This document shows positions 1 to 10,550 of a stretch of DNA of 64,000 nt, in pieces. Every line of letters starts with the position of its first letter. Position 1 is the first letter of the stretch. A program made the translations under genes and the position numbers. Under the pieces are notes generated by a model. That model saw only the letters and a list, made by a program, of their open reading frames with translations, made no database searches and was not told the origin of the DNA. The DNA comes from Ricordea florida (lineage: Eukaryota; Cnidaria; Anthozoa; Corallimorpharia; Ricordeidae). Location of the stretch: the NCBI GenBank assembly GCA_949710005.1, contig OX453287.1:9968805-10032804 (forward strand), written 5' to 3'.

Positions 1-414
1 TAGCTTCTTCTTAAGGCCTCTTAGTCTCTTAGTCACGGCCCTCTTGATTGGGTCTGGGACGTAAGATCCTATCCAATCCACAATCTTCTTAATTTCATTC
101 TTGGCCAAATCAATGACCTTCCTATTTGAGGCACGAGCAGGCTTTGTTATGGGCCTAATGGGTTTTGAAATTGGGATATTAACCTCAGATGCTGATGTGG
201 ATCTAACAACATTGATAAGTTCTGTTTTACGCATCTTAGCATAGCCTTTTGTACCAAGTTTCTTGGATATGATTCTTAGTACCCTCACCGATAAATTCTC
301 TGGCTGAACATCAGCCAACACTTCAAGTAGCTCAGCCTTTCTGAATTTACTATAACTCTTCACTCCAGCTTTTTTAGCAATTGCTCTCAGCTCTTTCACT
401 GGTAAGTTTTCCAT
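1..414 (-). CDS. N-terminal part of a Polinton-type DNA polymerase protein (partial, runs off left edge)
   Basis: An open frame of 138 codons starts at the ATG at 414 and continues without a stop to the window edge. The product is basic and begins MENLPVKELRAIAKKAG. Residues 4-34 and 42-70 form two similar SAP-like helix-extended-loop-helix units (LPVKELRAIAKKAG and LSVRVLRIISKKLG, each followed by a K/R-rich second helix), which usually mean DNA or chromatin binding. Long polymerase proteins of cnidarian Polinton/adintovirus elements often open this way, and the intact polymerase at 50,976 also begins MENL, so this is probably the start of another such polymerase transcribed leftwards. The catalytic part lies outside the window. 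It could instead be a stand-alone SAP protein. The frame and start are clear; the identity is inferred. Confidence 0.6.
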   Translation of the reverse strand, partial: MENLPVKELRAIAKKAGVKSYSKFRKAELLEVLADVQPENLSVRVLRIISKKLGTKGYAKMRKTELINVVRSTSASEVNIPISKPIRPITKPARASNRKVIDLAKNEIKKIVDWIGSYVPDPIKRAVTKRLRGLKKKL

Positions 415-834
415 AACCCCACTTGTGAAAAAAAACTGATACCTTTAAAGCATTTTCAGTAGTAGTGGTTTCACCTTTTTCAAAAATAAAAAATTGGTCA
501 CGTGACTAACCATCAACATTCCATTTGAGGGCGTTGGCCATTTATAAAATCATTAAATATAAAAATGGCATCCTGAGATTACAAAAACCACTTTGAGCCA
601 GAATCCGGACTTTTCAACTACTGCTTGCCATATTGAATTTTCTTATTTGGTCGCCATTTCGATTTATTACTCACTCGCCACATTTAATCTTATTATTTGG
701 TCGCCATTTTGAATTTGATACTTGCTTGCCATATTGAATTTATTACTCGGTTGCCATGTTAAATTTGTACTGTTTTAACACTGTTAATTATGGAGAAAAG
801 AATATTTTGTTAGGAGGAAGATGAGGCGTGTCTA
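415..834. other. Spacer between divergent Polinton-type genes
   Basis: I see no gene here. The spacer separates the leftward SAP-type gene from the rightward broken polymerase. Its right half is filled by degenerate repeats of about 25 bp, described separately. Confidence 0.5.
621..770 (+). repeat. Degenerate ~25-bp tandem repeat built on GCCATATTGAAT
   Basis: GCCA occurs at 627, 653, 677, 703, 728 and 753, each time followed by a version of TATTGAATTT and preceded by TT or TC. Spacing is 24-26 bp. The array sits about 80 bp before the polymerase pseudogene. A related array is found at 49,150-49,275. Confidence 0.75.
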
Positions 835-3800
835 TTGCCGGAAGAGCAAACTGGGGCGGGGCAGAACACGTGGAGGGCAGAACATTTTTACACGTTACGC
901 GAGATCACAACTCGACAAAACAAAAAATTTAAAACGAAAGCAACTGACTTTCACCTGACTTTTCACTCACAACCAGACGGTTTGCCGCTAATGGATCAGT
1001 TGAATAACATCTTTAACACCATGGTTCAAGATATGACCAGGGGCATGGCTGACAAAGATCTAGTTCGTTTCATCCTTCAAAGCCGTTCCCTCAGTTATCC
1101 CATAGCAATACCCTTCATGGCTCGCCTCGAATTAACCGGCAAAAGAATTATGGTGGATGTGCAGCGTGTGTTGCAATCAAATACATGTTCACATTATGCA
1201 CGTGGTTATGCCAGAGGGGGGAGTGGCAATCCGGAAAAGAAAACATTATGGGTTCAAACTATCCAAGTTTCTTGAAGTCAAAAAGAGAGTAATACGCATC
1301 AACAACAAAGATAGCCTCTGTCTGGCAAGAGCTTTAGTCACAGACATGGCGCAGCAAGAACAACATCCTGAGTGGCATTCCATACGTCTGGGGCGTCGGA
1401 TGCAGACAGTGCTAGCTCAAGACCTCCACCGACAAGCCAACATCCCCGAAGGTCCCTGTGGTTTACCAGAAGTTGACGCATTTCAGAAAACAATCCAGTA
1501 CTACCAAATCGTCGTCTTATCTGCAGAACATTTCAACGCTATCATCTATGAGGGGCCTACAAGAGAAAAAATCTACCTCTACAATCATTACAATCATTTT
1601 GACATGATCACTTCCGTTTCTACCTTCCTGGGAAAGAGCAATTGGTTACTGATGTGTAAGAAGGGATTTGATAAGATGGAGCAACATTATTGCAGCCAAG
1701 TGTGTCGAAGCTGCTACACAGAGTGTTGTTCGGGAGAAGTGAACCAAGCATCGTGGCGAGAATGTGGCAGCTGTCATAGAATGTTCCGTGGGGATGCGTG
1801 TTACGAGAACCAGTGTCTCCAATGTAAGAAAATTATGTCCTACCAAAGACGAAAACCAGAAGATCACCAATGCGGGGAGACAATATGTCAAACCTGCAAT
1901 CAGTTCGTGGATCCAAACACTCACTACTATTATATGCAGCCAATTGAATCAGAGTCAGAAAAATTAGAAAAGAGGAAGAAAAATAAAACTCGTGGCCAAA
2001 AACGTCAAAGAAGGGCTAACGAACTTGTAGATGATAGGGCAGAAGAAGGAGAAGAGGGGAGCGAAGAGGATGAAGTCGAACAAGAACAAGAATACCTGTT
2101 CTTTGACAGAGTCCAGACAAGACCAAGGTCGCCATATTGCCAATCTGCTAATCGTACATAACCACCATGGCACAGAGTGGGTGTTTGAGGGGGACAATTG
2201 CGTGGACCAGTTCGACACGAGGTCACTCGACGGTTCCCATGAAGGCAGCATTGTCATCGCACATAATCGCCGAGGATATGACGGTTACATTCTTCTTGAG
2301 TGGTTTTATAGCCAATTCCTCCTCCCCAAGCTCGTTAATGGCGCCAAAATCATGTCCATGGAGCTTCAGGCCGCCAATATCAAGTTTCGGGACTTCCTCA
2401 ACTTTCTTCCCATGCCTCTGAAGGCCCTGCCCAAGACCTTTGGATTAACTGAACTGAAAAATGGCTACTTCCCCCTAGAAAACCACCCCTAGAAACCTAC
2501 GACCCTGACAGCATGAGTGCCAAAGAGCGACAAGACTTCCTTATCTGGTATGAAGATCTTGCGAATGCAGACTAAGTGTTTGATTTCAAGAAAGAAATCT
2601 CAGATTATTGCCGCAGTGATGTAGATATTCTACGTCGTTGTTGTTTAAAATGCAAAGAACTAATGCAAGAAACCTGTGATCTTGATCCATTCCTTCACGG
2701 TATCACTATAGCCTCAGCCTGCAACCGTGTGTTCCGCCAACAGTTTCTCCAAGAACAAACCATTGGTCTCATCCCACCCCAAGGTTACCAGCCAGCCCGA
2801 AAGTATTCTGTTTTGTCAATAAAGTGGCTATCATGGATTCAGAACCAGACTGGTCACCTTATCCTCCATGCTTTGAACAGCGTATTGCAGGTAATTACGT
2901 CGATGGTTACGATCCACAGCATAGAATCGTCTATGAGTTTATGGGCTGTTTGTGGCATGGAAGCGAGAAGTGCTACCTTCCCGAGACTATCAACCCAATG
3001 AATAACACCTCCATGGTAGAACTGAGGGAAGAGACCACGCGAAAAGTAGACAAATTCAAACGGTTGGGGTATCAAGTGGAGGTGTTGTGGGAGTGTGAGT
3101 TCCGTGAACAGTTGGCAAACAACCCAGACATGGCCTTTTTCATTCATTCGTTGGAACCAAGAGTTGCTTTCTCCTGAGGACGAACAAATGCTGTCTGTCT
3201 TTACAAGTAGGTGTCAGAAGACGGGAAAATCCATTACGTTGACTTCACCTCGCTCTACCCCCTGGACCAACAAATACAGAACGTATCCTATTGGCCACCC
3301 AGAGATTCTATCAAGCGAGGCGTTGGTAAATCACTCATCCCAAGAATTCAATGGTTTGATTAAGTGTGATATCCTTCCGCCTTATTTCCTTTTCCATCCA
3401 GTCCTTCACTACCGTACCCAAGGTAAACTGATGTTTCCTCTATGTCGCCCCTGTGCCGAAACATTACAACAAACACCGGGTGACCATATTGATGAAGAAC
3501 GCATGCTGTGTGGAACCTGGTGTTCTATCAAAATCGAGAAGGCCAGGGAACTAGGATACAGGGTGATCCGTATGGTGGAGGTATGGCATTTCCCAGAAAA
3601 ATCGTCAGAACTCTTCACGGAATACATTGACACCTTCCTGAAAATTAAGCAAGAGGCAAGTGGGTGGCCTTCTTGGTGTGATGTGGAGGAGAAGAAGAGT
3701 CACTACATTAGGCAATACCAAGTAAAAGAGGACATCACCCTGGACCCTGCCAAAGTACAGAGAAACCCTGGCCTGCGTTCCCTCGCAAAACACATGCTAA

Positions 3801-4485
3801 ATTCGTTCTGGGGAAACTTTGGTCAACGTGAAAATATGCCCCAGGTCGAACTAGTGAAGGATCCTGAACGCTACTTTCGTCTTCTGACTTGCCAGTCCAC
3901 GCAGGTGAGCCATATTCAATTTGTCAATGACGAGTACATTGAAATGCAATACACGCTTGAGGATGGATTCGTTACACCATCGGACAAAACTGATGTGGTG
4001 ATTGCAGCCTTCACAACCGCACAGGCACGGCTGAAGCTATATTCTGTCTTGGAACGTCTACAACAGCGAGTTCTCTACTTTGATACTGATTCTGTCATTT
4101 TCACCAGTCAACCAGACGAGTGGGTGCCTCCTCTGGGTAACTACTTAGGCGAACTTACCAAGGAACTGGACGATGATGATTAATCATCACGTTCGTCTCT
4201 GGAGGCCCAAAGAACTATGCCTACCAGACCAAAAATGGTAAGACAACGTGTAAAGTCCGAGGCTTTACTCTTAACTACCGTGGTTCCGAGAAACTCAATT
4301 TCTCTATTATGTGTGCCCATGTTCCTGGAAAATCCACATTTCATCAAACGCAACTCTAAAGACAAGACCCTTGAAACTTGAGTCTAACCAAACAATACAA
4401 GCTGGTTTATGAAAAACGAGTGGCACCTTTCCCTATGGATACCGTTAATGAACCAGAGTACTGTGGAGGCACTGGATGGCTATAA
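835..4485 (+). pseudogene. Polinton/Maverick family B DNA polymerase, multiply frameshifted
   Basis: A protein-primed type B DNA polymerase (DNA_pol_B_2) that would have replicated a Polinton element. Homologous stretches run in order across the region but hop between frames. The N-terminal region is at 835-1275, then a cysteine-rich region at 1157-2100 with paired C-x2-C motifs. Exonuclease motifs follow: FDTRSLDG and IVIAHNRRGYDG near 2205-2285, and YCRSDVDILRRC near 2610-2645. Polymerase motif A (VDFTSLYP) lies near 3239-3262, motif B-like LNSFWGNFGQ near 3797-3826 and motif C (YFDTDSVIF) near 4078-4104. The conserved tail continues past the stop at 4183 to a TAA at 4483-4485. Breaks include frame changes near 1200, 2150, 2820, 3180 and 3270 and stops near 2490, 2574, 3177 and 4183. 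It cannot make an enzyme. Family assignment is firm; the exact indel positions are approximate. Confidence 0.88.
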
Positions 4486-5040
4486 AGGGAGGTTTGGAGG
4501 CCATCATCCGTCATTTCAATCTTACCATGGACTGGTTGTAGTTTTCCTTGGTGCGTGGTTGTGCGAAATGTTGCATTCCCTATTCAAACGAGAATCTGCG
4601 TAACGTGCCCTGCGAACAGTGGTCGTTACACCTCAAACATGTAGAACCTATACACTGGGGACAGTTATTGAGCTTTTACAGCTACATGGATTAGAGCCAC
4701 GCCCCTTGGAGACAGCAATACACCTTTCATTCCAAGCTTCGAACCTTGTATCCAAGTCATTATCCGTCTGCTTGGTGGATGGCTGGTCAACTTGTAAAAG
4801 GTGTGTGCATAAGCTTTCTTTCCATTTTATGTCAGGCAATGGGAAGTTTCGCAAGTCGTCTATGTGCAAGCTCCACACCTACATAGTCCTTAAGAGGTTT
4901 GTGTGAGAGAATGCGCTGTTTAGTTGCCTGTTGTGGTAGCGAAGTACACATTGATTACAGAACTGAAAACGAAGAAAACGAAGAACAACACAACGAAAAA
5001 CAAAACGTCACAAAAGACACTGAGCCGCCTGTTGGAGACA
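4486..5040. other. No recognisable gene
   Basis: About 550 bases between the polymerase and integrase remnants. Short open stretches occur in several frames, none with a motif I recognise. It is probably decayed Polinton sequence. Confidence 0.4.
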
Positions 5041-5332
5041 CTGTATTTTGATTCCAACCGTCCTTCGGCCTTAGGAGGTGTGAACAAGTTGTATCGAGCA
5101 GCACGTCCCTTTCGTTACTTGGTTGATACAACAACCTAGATATAGCCTACACAAGCTGCTCGTAGAGGAGCTGCAGAAAGTGATTGAAAAGTCGGATCAT
5201 CTGTTTCGCTTGAAAAAAGTGCGACGCCGTCGCGGCAAAGGAGCGCAAGCAGAAGTCTTGGTTCACTGGAAAGGGTGGCCTAAGAAATACGATAGTTGGA
5301 TTCCTGCTGGTCAAGTGGTGTCTCTACAGTGA
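5041..5332 (+). pseudogene. Polinton integrase remnant: N-terminal piece joined to chromodomain, catalytic core missing
   Basis: Two frames together hold both ends of a Polinton (retroviral-type, DDE) integrase. At 5041-5136 is the characteristic start region (SNRPSALGGVNKLYRAA), ending at a TAG. At about 5136-5332, in another frame, come YSLHK, the EELQKV segment that normally follows the catalytic core, and a chromodomain with VLVHWKGWPKKYDSWIPA. Polinton integrases normally have roughly 200 residues of DDE core between these pieces. Here they are adjacent, so the core has been deleted. Chromodomains of this type are thought to guide integration by binding histone tails. The gene cannot be functional. 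It lies between the polymerase and a structural gene, as in other Polintons. Confidence 0.75.
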
Positions 5333-5356
5333 TTCAAGATAACGATTTTTTACGTG

Positions 5357-6184
5357 ATGCTTCCCAGCAATGCTAGTACGAATCTATTTCCTATCAATTC
5401 CAAGTCTCATTACCGTGTGGCCCTACCTGGACAAATACGACTGAAGGATGAAGAAGACTGGGAGGTTGGTTTGTATTACGCGGTTTACCCGTTGTCGTGG
5501 TTTGACATCCCCAAGAACTGCATGCATTCCCATATCATGGTTCAACGCTCTGGCGATCTTGAGCTTTTCACTTTAACAGAGGGCAGGTATCAAACTGCTT
5601 TGGACGTTGTAGAGGGAATGTTACAGTGCCTGAGCGCATGTAACCCTCCACCTCAATACAAGATCATTGCAAATGACAATTGGAATCCTACCCATACATC
5701 TCCTCATGAATTGTTATTGATCACCGAGTCGGTAGCTCAAGCCCTTGGTTGGATTACACAAGATCATAGCACAAGACCTGATGTACATTTGGATATGAAC
5801 GTCAGTCTGATTCCAACCCCTAAATTTGACTTCGTGTGGTACGCTATACCACCCAAGACATCTGTTTCATTCCCTGGAGATTTCATTATTCCACCTGCCG
5901 TTTCTCTTTGTCCATGCAAACACAGAGTGGTTCAAGTGCAAACCAATCTTGTGGAGCCCTGGCAGGTGGGTGAGGAATGTTTACCATTGTTGCATGAAAT
6001 GGTGCCTCGAGGTGTGTTTCGCGAGACAGTGCTTGAGGAGGGAGAGCACGTATATTACCTACCACTACGAACAAAAACGTTTCAAACCATTGACATCTAT
6101 TTACCAAACGGATGTGGTCAACTGCTGTCATTTCTGGACGGTATCGTGAACGTGGTACTTCATTTTCGGCGCCAAGTGCAATGA
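5357..6184 (+). CDS. Polinton-associated structural-type protein (275 aa)
   Basis: An intact frame starting at ATG 5357, the first ATG in the frame. The product begins MLPSNASTNLFPINSK, followed by an alternating hydrophobic region with WEVGLYYAVYPLSWFDI. Proteins with an LPSNAS..(F/Y)P.N start and a WEVGL..(I/V).YP..W segment recur in cnidarian Polinton elements and are generally treated as capsid-associated beta-rich proteins. I infer a structural role, possibly a minor capsid or penton-type protein, without proof. There is no signal peptide or membrane segment. The stop overlaps the ATG of the next frame (ATGA at 6181-6184). It is the only long intact gene of this Polinton; its neighbours are broken, so it may be open only by chance or recency. 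Confidence 0.55.
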   Translation: MLPSNASTNLFPINSKSHYRVALPGQIRLKDEEDWEVGLYYAVYPLSWFDIPKNCMHSHIMVQRSGDLELFTLTEGRYQTALDVVEGMLQCLSACNPPPQYKIIANDNWNPTHTSPHELLLITESVAQALGWITQDHSTRPDVHLDMNVSLIPTPKFDFVWYAIPPKTSVSFPGDFIIPPAVSLCPCKHRVVQVQTNLVEPWQVGEECLPLLHEMVPRGVFRETVLEEGEHVYYLPLRTKTFQTIDIYLPNGCGQLLSFLDGIVNVVLHFRRQVQ

Positions 6185-6300
6185 CCAACAGTTTTTACAT
6201 CGTATTGAACAGCGATGCAGGCAGGGAGCAACACCCTGATAACAAAGCAGCAGACTTAAAGATGCATTTACCGGCTCAAGTACATCTAAGTCAAGACTAG
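6181..6300 (+). pseudogene. Truncated second structural-type gene of the same Polinton family
   Basis: This 39-residue frame begins with the ATG that overlaps the previous stop. Its product (SFYIVLNSDAGREQHPDNKA, then LPAQVHL) repeats the start pattern of the preceding gene: a short beta strand, S-x-A/D, P-D-N, then L-P-x-x-V-x-L. It ends in a TAG at 6298. Downstream, other frames carry weak traces of the expected continuation to about 6475. I read it as the decayed start of a paralogous capsid-associated gene. Confidence 0.4.
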
Positions 6301-7040
6301 TAAGTGGCCATGACGCATATCATCTACTTCTACACCTGGCACAATCTTCAGGACTATCAATTATCGTACACTCTACACTGGCTGTGGTCATTATCGCAGA
6401 CATATCAAGAATTACCTTCATCTCCCAGAAGGGAGTTTGAAACTCCAGTGACCAGCAATATTGCTAAACTGGAATAATGCTTTATTCAGGTGTAACAGTA
6501 GTTTTACACCTCTACCCCGCCACCCCCCCCCCCCCTCCAAAAAAAAACAGTAAATGTTAGAAGTCGTGTTCATCTTTACATAGAACGTCAATTAAACTTT
6601 GTGTGCTAGAATTGACCTTGTTTGCTTGTACATTCTGTTTTCCCAATACAGATCATATGACAATACTCAGGAGGTTTGTCTTGTCTTTGTCAAGAGTGTA
6701 TGCAGACATATTCATACTTCATGCACGCTTGTTAATGAACAAGACAAAGGAACAAATCTCTTGAGTATCATCACATGATATGTATTGGGAAACCAAAGTG
6801 TACAAGCAAATAAGGTCTATTGTTTACAAATACCTGGTCTAACATTTGTAACACAAAAGATTAATAAAGTTCCTTTTTGTAAGTAAGATATGGAAAACAA
6901 TACTTTTAATATCAATACAATTTTAGCGTTAAACTTCCGCGCTAAGTTTTTGTCTAGTAAAGGCAATGTATAAACAGTTAACAAGGCAATGAAATAACAG
7001 TGACAACAAGTACTGTAACATTCATTTGGACTTGGTTTAC
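6301..7040. other. Noncoding stretch with poly-C/poly-A run and a foldback element
   Basis: No gene is visible. A homopolymer C run followed by A (about 6519-6547) precedes an imperfect palindromic element at about 6590-6870. Confidence 0.5.
6590..6870. repeat. MITE-like foldback element
   Basis: The two halves are imperfect inverted copies. Left CTTGTTTGCTTGTACA pairs with right TGTACAAGCAAATAAG; left TTTTCCCAATACA pairs with TGTATTGGGAAA; left ATACTCAGGAG pairs with TCTTGAGTAT; left TTTGTCTTGTC pairs with AGACAAAG. This is typical of a small non-autonomous DNA transposon. I could not fix the target duplication. Confidence 0.6.
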
Positions 7041-8165
7041 TTAGCTCAACTGTGTGTACCCTGATATTCCATCAGGGCTTATTGAGGAATAGTAACTTGT
7101 GGAATCAGTTTCCGAAGGCATACTATATAAATCATGCTGGAGCTGAGGAGAGACGTGTGATGTTCCAGATGTAAAAGCCAGCAAAGATGAACTGTGGGAT
7201 CTCTGCTCCTGGAAGGGGTAATACTGCTGTGAGGACGGTGGTAGGCTTTGACTAGGGACTTTTTGCAAAACTAACTGCATCATCAGTTGTTCATGTCGCC
7301 TATTTGCTTCTGCCTGTTCTTGTTGAAACTTCAAGAACACTTCATCACGTTTTCGGTATGCTTCCTAAATCCTGTTCAAACTATAATCTTGAGCTTGTTT
7401 TACACTCGGTGAATATGTTTCCATAGTTTTACACAGCTGAAGTACTGCTGCCGTCTGGTTCGTAGGATTTATGTCTCGCTTAGGATATAATCCTATCTTG
7501 GACTTTTTAGCCACTTTTACCTTCTTTTCCATTTTCCCCTCATTACTTTCACCTTCAATAACTTTTCTTATATCACTGCCATGATGATCCTCAAACTTGT
7601 TGTCACCTTCAGGGACTGAGACTGGTGTTCTTGATCTTTTCTCATCACAGCTTTCATCACTGCTGGAGTGACCCATTTCTCCTTCCCCAGAGCTTGCATG
7701 CACTGCGGCGGAACTGATAGAACCTTCATCGGCTATGTTGCCAGCAGAACAAGCTACATCGGTAAATTCATCTACCCCAGGATTAAGAATATCGTACCAC
7801 CTTCTACTTTCATTTTCTGGGTCAGTTTCTTTCGATAAAAGCCCACTTCCAACCTTGATTTATTATGGATGTGTTTCCACTCTTGTTTAACCCACTTCTA
7901 TTTTGACCTTAACCGTTCAACTGTAAACTCTTTGACTTCCATCTCTCATGCCTGAAATTCCTTCTTCAATGCTTTTTGAATTTCTTCAAATATCTTTGCA
8001 TTTGAGGACTTTTCAGTAATGTAGCCCAACCAACGATGGAATCACTTCCTCTATATATTATATATCAAATATAACTTCCGCGAAGACGTCCGCGTCTTCA
8101 TCTGTCCAAGTCAACTTTGTTTTCCCTTTCTTTTTCGACGAAGAAGTTGCTTTACTGGACGCCAT
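7041..8165 (-). pseudogene. Myb/SANT-like DNA-binding protein (Harbinger-associated type), broken
   Basis: Reading from ATG 8165, the first 35 codons give a basic N-terminus and then KLTWTDEDADVFAEVI, the first helix of a Myb/SANT-like domain (W-T-D-E-D). Stops and frame changes then follow between about 8060 and 7860. The frame recovers at 7860-7365 with an acidic/serine-rich linker and KSKIGLYPKRDINPT, and again at 7340-7041 with a helical tail (FQQEQAEANRRHEQLMMQL). This layout (N-terminal trihelix, acidic linker, C-terminal coiled coil) is that of the Myb-like partner protein of PIF/Harbinger transposons and of host genes derived from it. A host gene with introns is possible, but in-frame stops inside the Myb domain argue for a pseudogene. 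Confidence 0.6.
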
Positions 8166-8880
8166 CTTGAAACAGGAATCCCAGGAAACCCTGCGAAAAT
8201 ATAGAAACCAGTCCCTCTCATGTGGAAACGTCGTCAAAAAACCGTCTACGTTTCCGTGTAGATATAAATTTAGAGACGGATCATCCGTCGAAGACGATTT
8301 ATCCGTTTGTTACCACCTCTTCAAGACGTGCTCAAAGACGAATAAGCGTGAGACGAATTTTGCTCCATAATTCGTCTTCGTACCGAATTTATACTTAGAC
8401 GGATAATTCGTCTCTAATTCGTCTCATTGCTGAATCAAATCCAGCTTTTTCTCCAATTACTGTTGTTGAACCAGTGCATGTTACAAATGCCCAAAACAAT
8501 CAGACTGGACACTTAGATGAACTTCATTGTTTCCATAGTGGAAAACAAATAAGAGACAACAGTAAACAACAAAAAATGCAGATGAAATGTTCTGTCACGT
8601 AGAGTGCGTTAGAAATACCCCTTTAGTGTGTTAGTCATTGCATTATATCACGCACGCATCACGGGGTCCGGTCATACCATGTACGGATCACATGCTCGGT
8701 TTTTTTTTCATGGGAATTGGAGTTAGTTTTGCTCGTCGGTTGAAAGCATTCTCGTTTCACCGTGAAATTTTAGTTTAATTAAGCCGGTTACACTCCTGAT
8801 GAAGGACCTCACGTCTCACTAATGGATCAAGGTTCGAAGGATTAGAATATGAAGACAAACAAGTTTATGACAGTGAAAAA
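8166..8880. other. Noncoding, rich in GACG/CGTC repeats; one short open stretch
   Basis: From 8230 to 8445 the motifs GACGGAT, ATTCGTC and CGTC recur in both orientations, which looks like the decayed terminal region of the adjoining Harbinger-type element. A plus-strand open stretch at about 8420-8602 (LDELHCFHSGKQIRDNSKQQ) has no motif I recognise. Confidence 0.4.
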
Positions 8881-8904
8881 CGTAAAGCTAACAGAAGGAA
8901 ATAC

Positions 8905-9189
8905 ATGAGAGAATACATGAAAGACAGAAGAGCTAATAATAACTTAACAAAAAATGATAATCAAAAACGAGTGCAAGACTGCAACATTAATAGCAAAACG
9001 AATAGGAACAAGAAACTCCAGGCTGCTAAAAGAAAAAAATTGCACCCAGAACATGTCAGAGAAATTGAGCGGCGCTCCTCAGTTCAGAAAACGAAAAGCA
9101 GAGAACCTGCAGTACATAAGACAAACAAACAGTCAGTACGAAAAAGACGAAAGGCTAGGGGCTTGGCAAGTGTATCGCAAATGAAGTAG
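8905..9189 (+). CDS. Small very basic protein of unknown function
   Basis: A 94-residue frame from ATG 8905; the same frame is open upstream (SEKRKANRRKYM). The product is lysine/arginine rich (RRKYMREYMKDRRANNN, RKRRKARGLA) with no hydrophobic segment, so it would bind nucleic acid if made. Similar short basic repeats occur next to Helitron and Polinton genes in cnidarian DNA, and the 152-residue protein at 38,824 has a comparable composition. I do not recognise a family. It may be an exon fragment of a mobile element. Confidence 0.3.
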   Translation: MREYMKDRRANNNLTKNDNQKRVQDCNINSKTNRNKKLQAAKRKKLHPEHVREIERRSSVQKTKSREPAVHKTNKQSVRKRRKARGLASVSQMK

Positions 9190-9417
9190 TATCAATGGAG
9201 GAATTAACCACACGAAATTCTTAAGCATAAAAAAATGAGGCTATAACTTCTCTTTTAGAGTTTTACGCCTAAATTTTTCTATTTTTTTTTTATGTCGTCT
9301 TCCAAAGTTAATGAAGACAATTAATCTCGAAAAAATTTTCATACCCCGTGTGACCATTTCAAAAATTTACAAACCTAAAAAATGAGATCAAAACTAGTCC
9401 AAGGGGGTTTACACGTA

Positions 9418-9790
9418 AAGTGGATTAGAGGCGGATTGAGTGAAAGTGGATTAGAGGCGGATTGAGTGAAAGTGGATGAGGTGTGGATTACGTGAAAGTG
9501 GATTAGAGGCGGATTGAGTGAAAGTGGATTAGAGGCGGATTGAGTGAAAGTGGATGAGGTGTGGATTACGTGAAAGTGGATTAGAGGCGGATTGAGTGAA
9601 AGGGGATTACAGGCGGATTGAGTGAAAGTGGATGAGGGATGGATTAAGTTGGATTACCTGAGTTGGATTACCAGAGTTGGATTGAGTTGGATTACGCGAG
9701 TTGGGTTGGATTGAGTTGAGTTGACCCGAGTAGGATTTAGATGGATCCCCCGAGTTGGATTTAGTTGGATTCCCGAAAGTGGTTCAATTA
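9418..9790 (+). repeat. Minisatellite of GTGGATTAGAGGCGGATTGA-type units
   Basis: Units of about 25-29 bp combine GTGGATTAGAGGCGGATTGA with GTGGATGAGGTGTGGATTAC, in a higher-order order (two of the first, one of the second), repeated at 9418-9640. The array then decays into shorter GAGTTGGATTAC-type units up to about 9790. Confidence 0.85.
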
Positions 9791-10004
9791 CTGACAAACA
9801 CAACTAGGTCTTTCCGGTTCAGTTGGTCCCTCGCTCATATACGTCTCAACAACACTTAGTGGTCGTCGAACGAATCGTGATTTCTTTGCACTGCAATCCG
9901 CGCACTTAGAATACATAATTGTCCTACCATTCTGGGCTCTCTCGTATCGTTCAGAACCGGGTACGTCTTCGATATAGCTTTTCTTTAACACAAAACGACT
10001 TCAT
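9788..10004 (-). pseudogene. DUF5679-like zinc-ribbon remnant of a Polinton/adintovirus-type element
   Basis: From ATG 10004 the frame reads MKSFCVKEK and then shifts by one base into the frame 9991-9788, which has NGRTIMYSKCADCSAKKSRF. Small proteins of the DUF5679 type found in large DNA viruses and Polinton/adintovirus elements share this plan: a first (Y/F)C-x-x-(C/K) near the start, NGR in the middle, then K-C-x-x-C-x-x-K-x-(S/T)-R-F. The second cysteine of the first pair is lysine here. Their role is unknown; a zinc-binding structural role is assumed. It abuts the truncated L1-like copy that starts at about 10,017. The frameshift makes it non-functional. Confidence 0.6.
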
Positions 10005-10016
10005 TTATATTAAATA

Positions 10017-10388
10017 ATGAAAGAATGCCTAGAAGCTATAAAAAGCATGGAATCAGAAAAAACCCCTGGTATTGACGGTTTACCGGCGGAATTTTATAAG
10101 AGGTTTTGGCCAGATATATCAATTCCCCTTGTTAATGCCCTAAATCACGCTTATGAAACAGACCAACTTTCAAGAACGCAGAAGCGAGGAATCATTAAAC
10201 TCATTCCCAAAAAAGACGCAGAACCGTATTTTATTAAGAATTGGCGACCCTTAACCCTTCTAAATTGTGATTACAAAATAGCAGCCAAGGCTATTGCTAA
10301 TAGACTAAAAGATGTTCTACCCACTCTTATCAATCATGACCAGACTGGTTTTTTGAAAGGCAGATTTATAGGGGAAAACATACGACTT
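10017..10388 (+). pseudogene. Non-LTR (L1/Tx1-like) reverse transcriptase, 5'-truncated part 1
   Basis: This is the fingers region of an L1-type reverse transcriptase (EKTPGIDGLPAEFYKRF, IKLIPKKDAEPYFIKNWRPL, NHDQTGFLKGRFIGENIRL). The same segment occurs in the more complete copy at about 46,360-46,745. It starts abruptly, lacking endonuclease and the upstream part, and is cut at IRLI by inserted sequence at about 10,389. The reading resumes at about 12,751. Confidence 0.88.
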
Positions 10389-10499
10389 ATTCCTCGCGAA
10401 GCGAGGTCGAAGGCCGAGCGTAGCGAGGTTACTAATCGTGTCGCCTTCGGTCAGACCACGTGGCTCGCAAGCCCGGGTAAATCGAGCCGAGAGTTTTTA

Positions 10500-10550
<51 letters not shown>

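Noticed and set aside
4619..4906. 95-residue frame between polymerase and integrase remnants
   Set aside because: No recognised domain, competing frames of similar length on both strands, and no start signal.
9418..9790. CRISPR-like direct repeats
   Set aside because: Units are contiguous tandem copies with no unique spacers, in eukaryotic DNA; a minisatellite.
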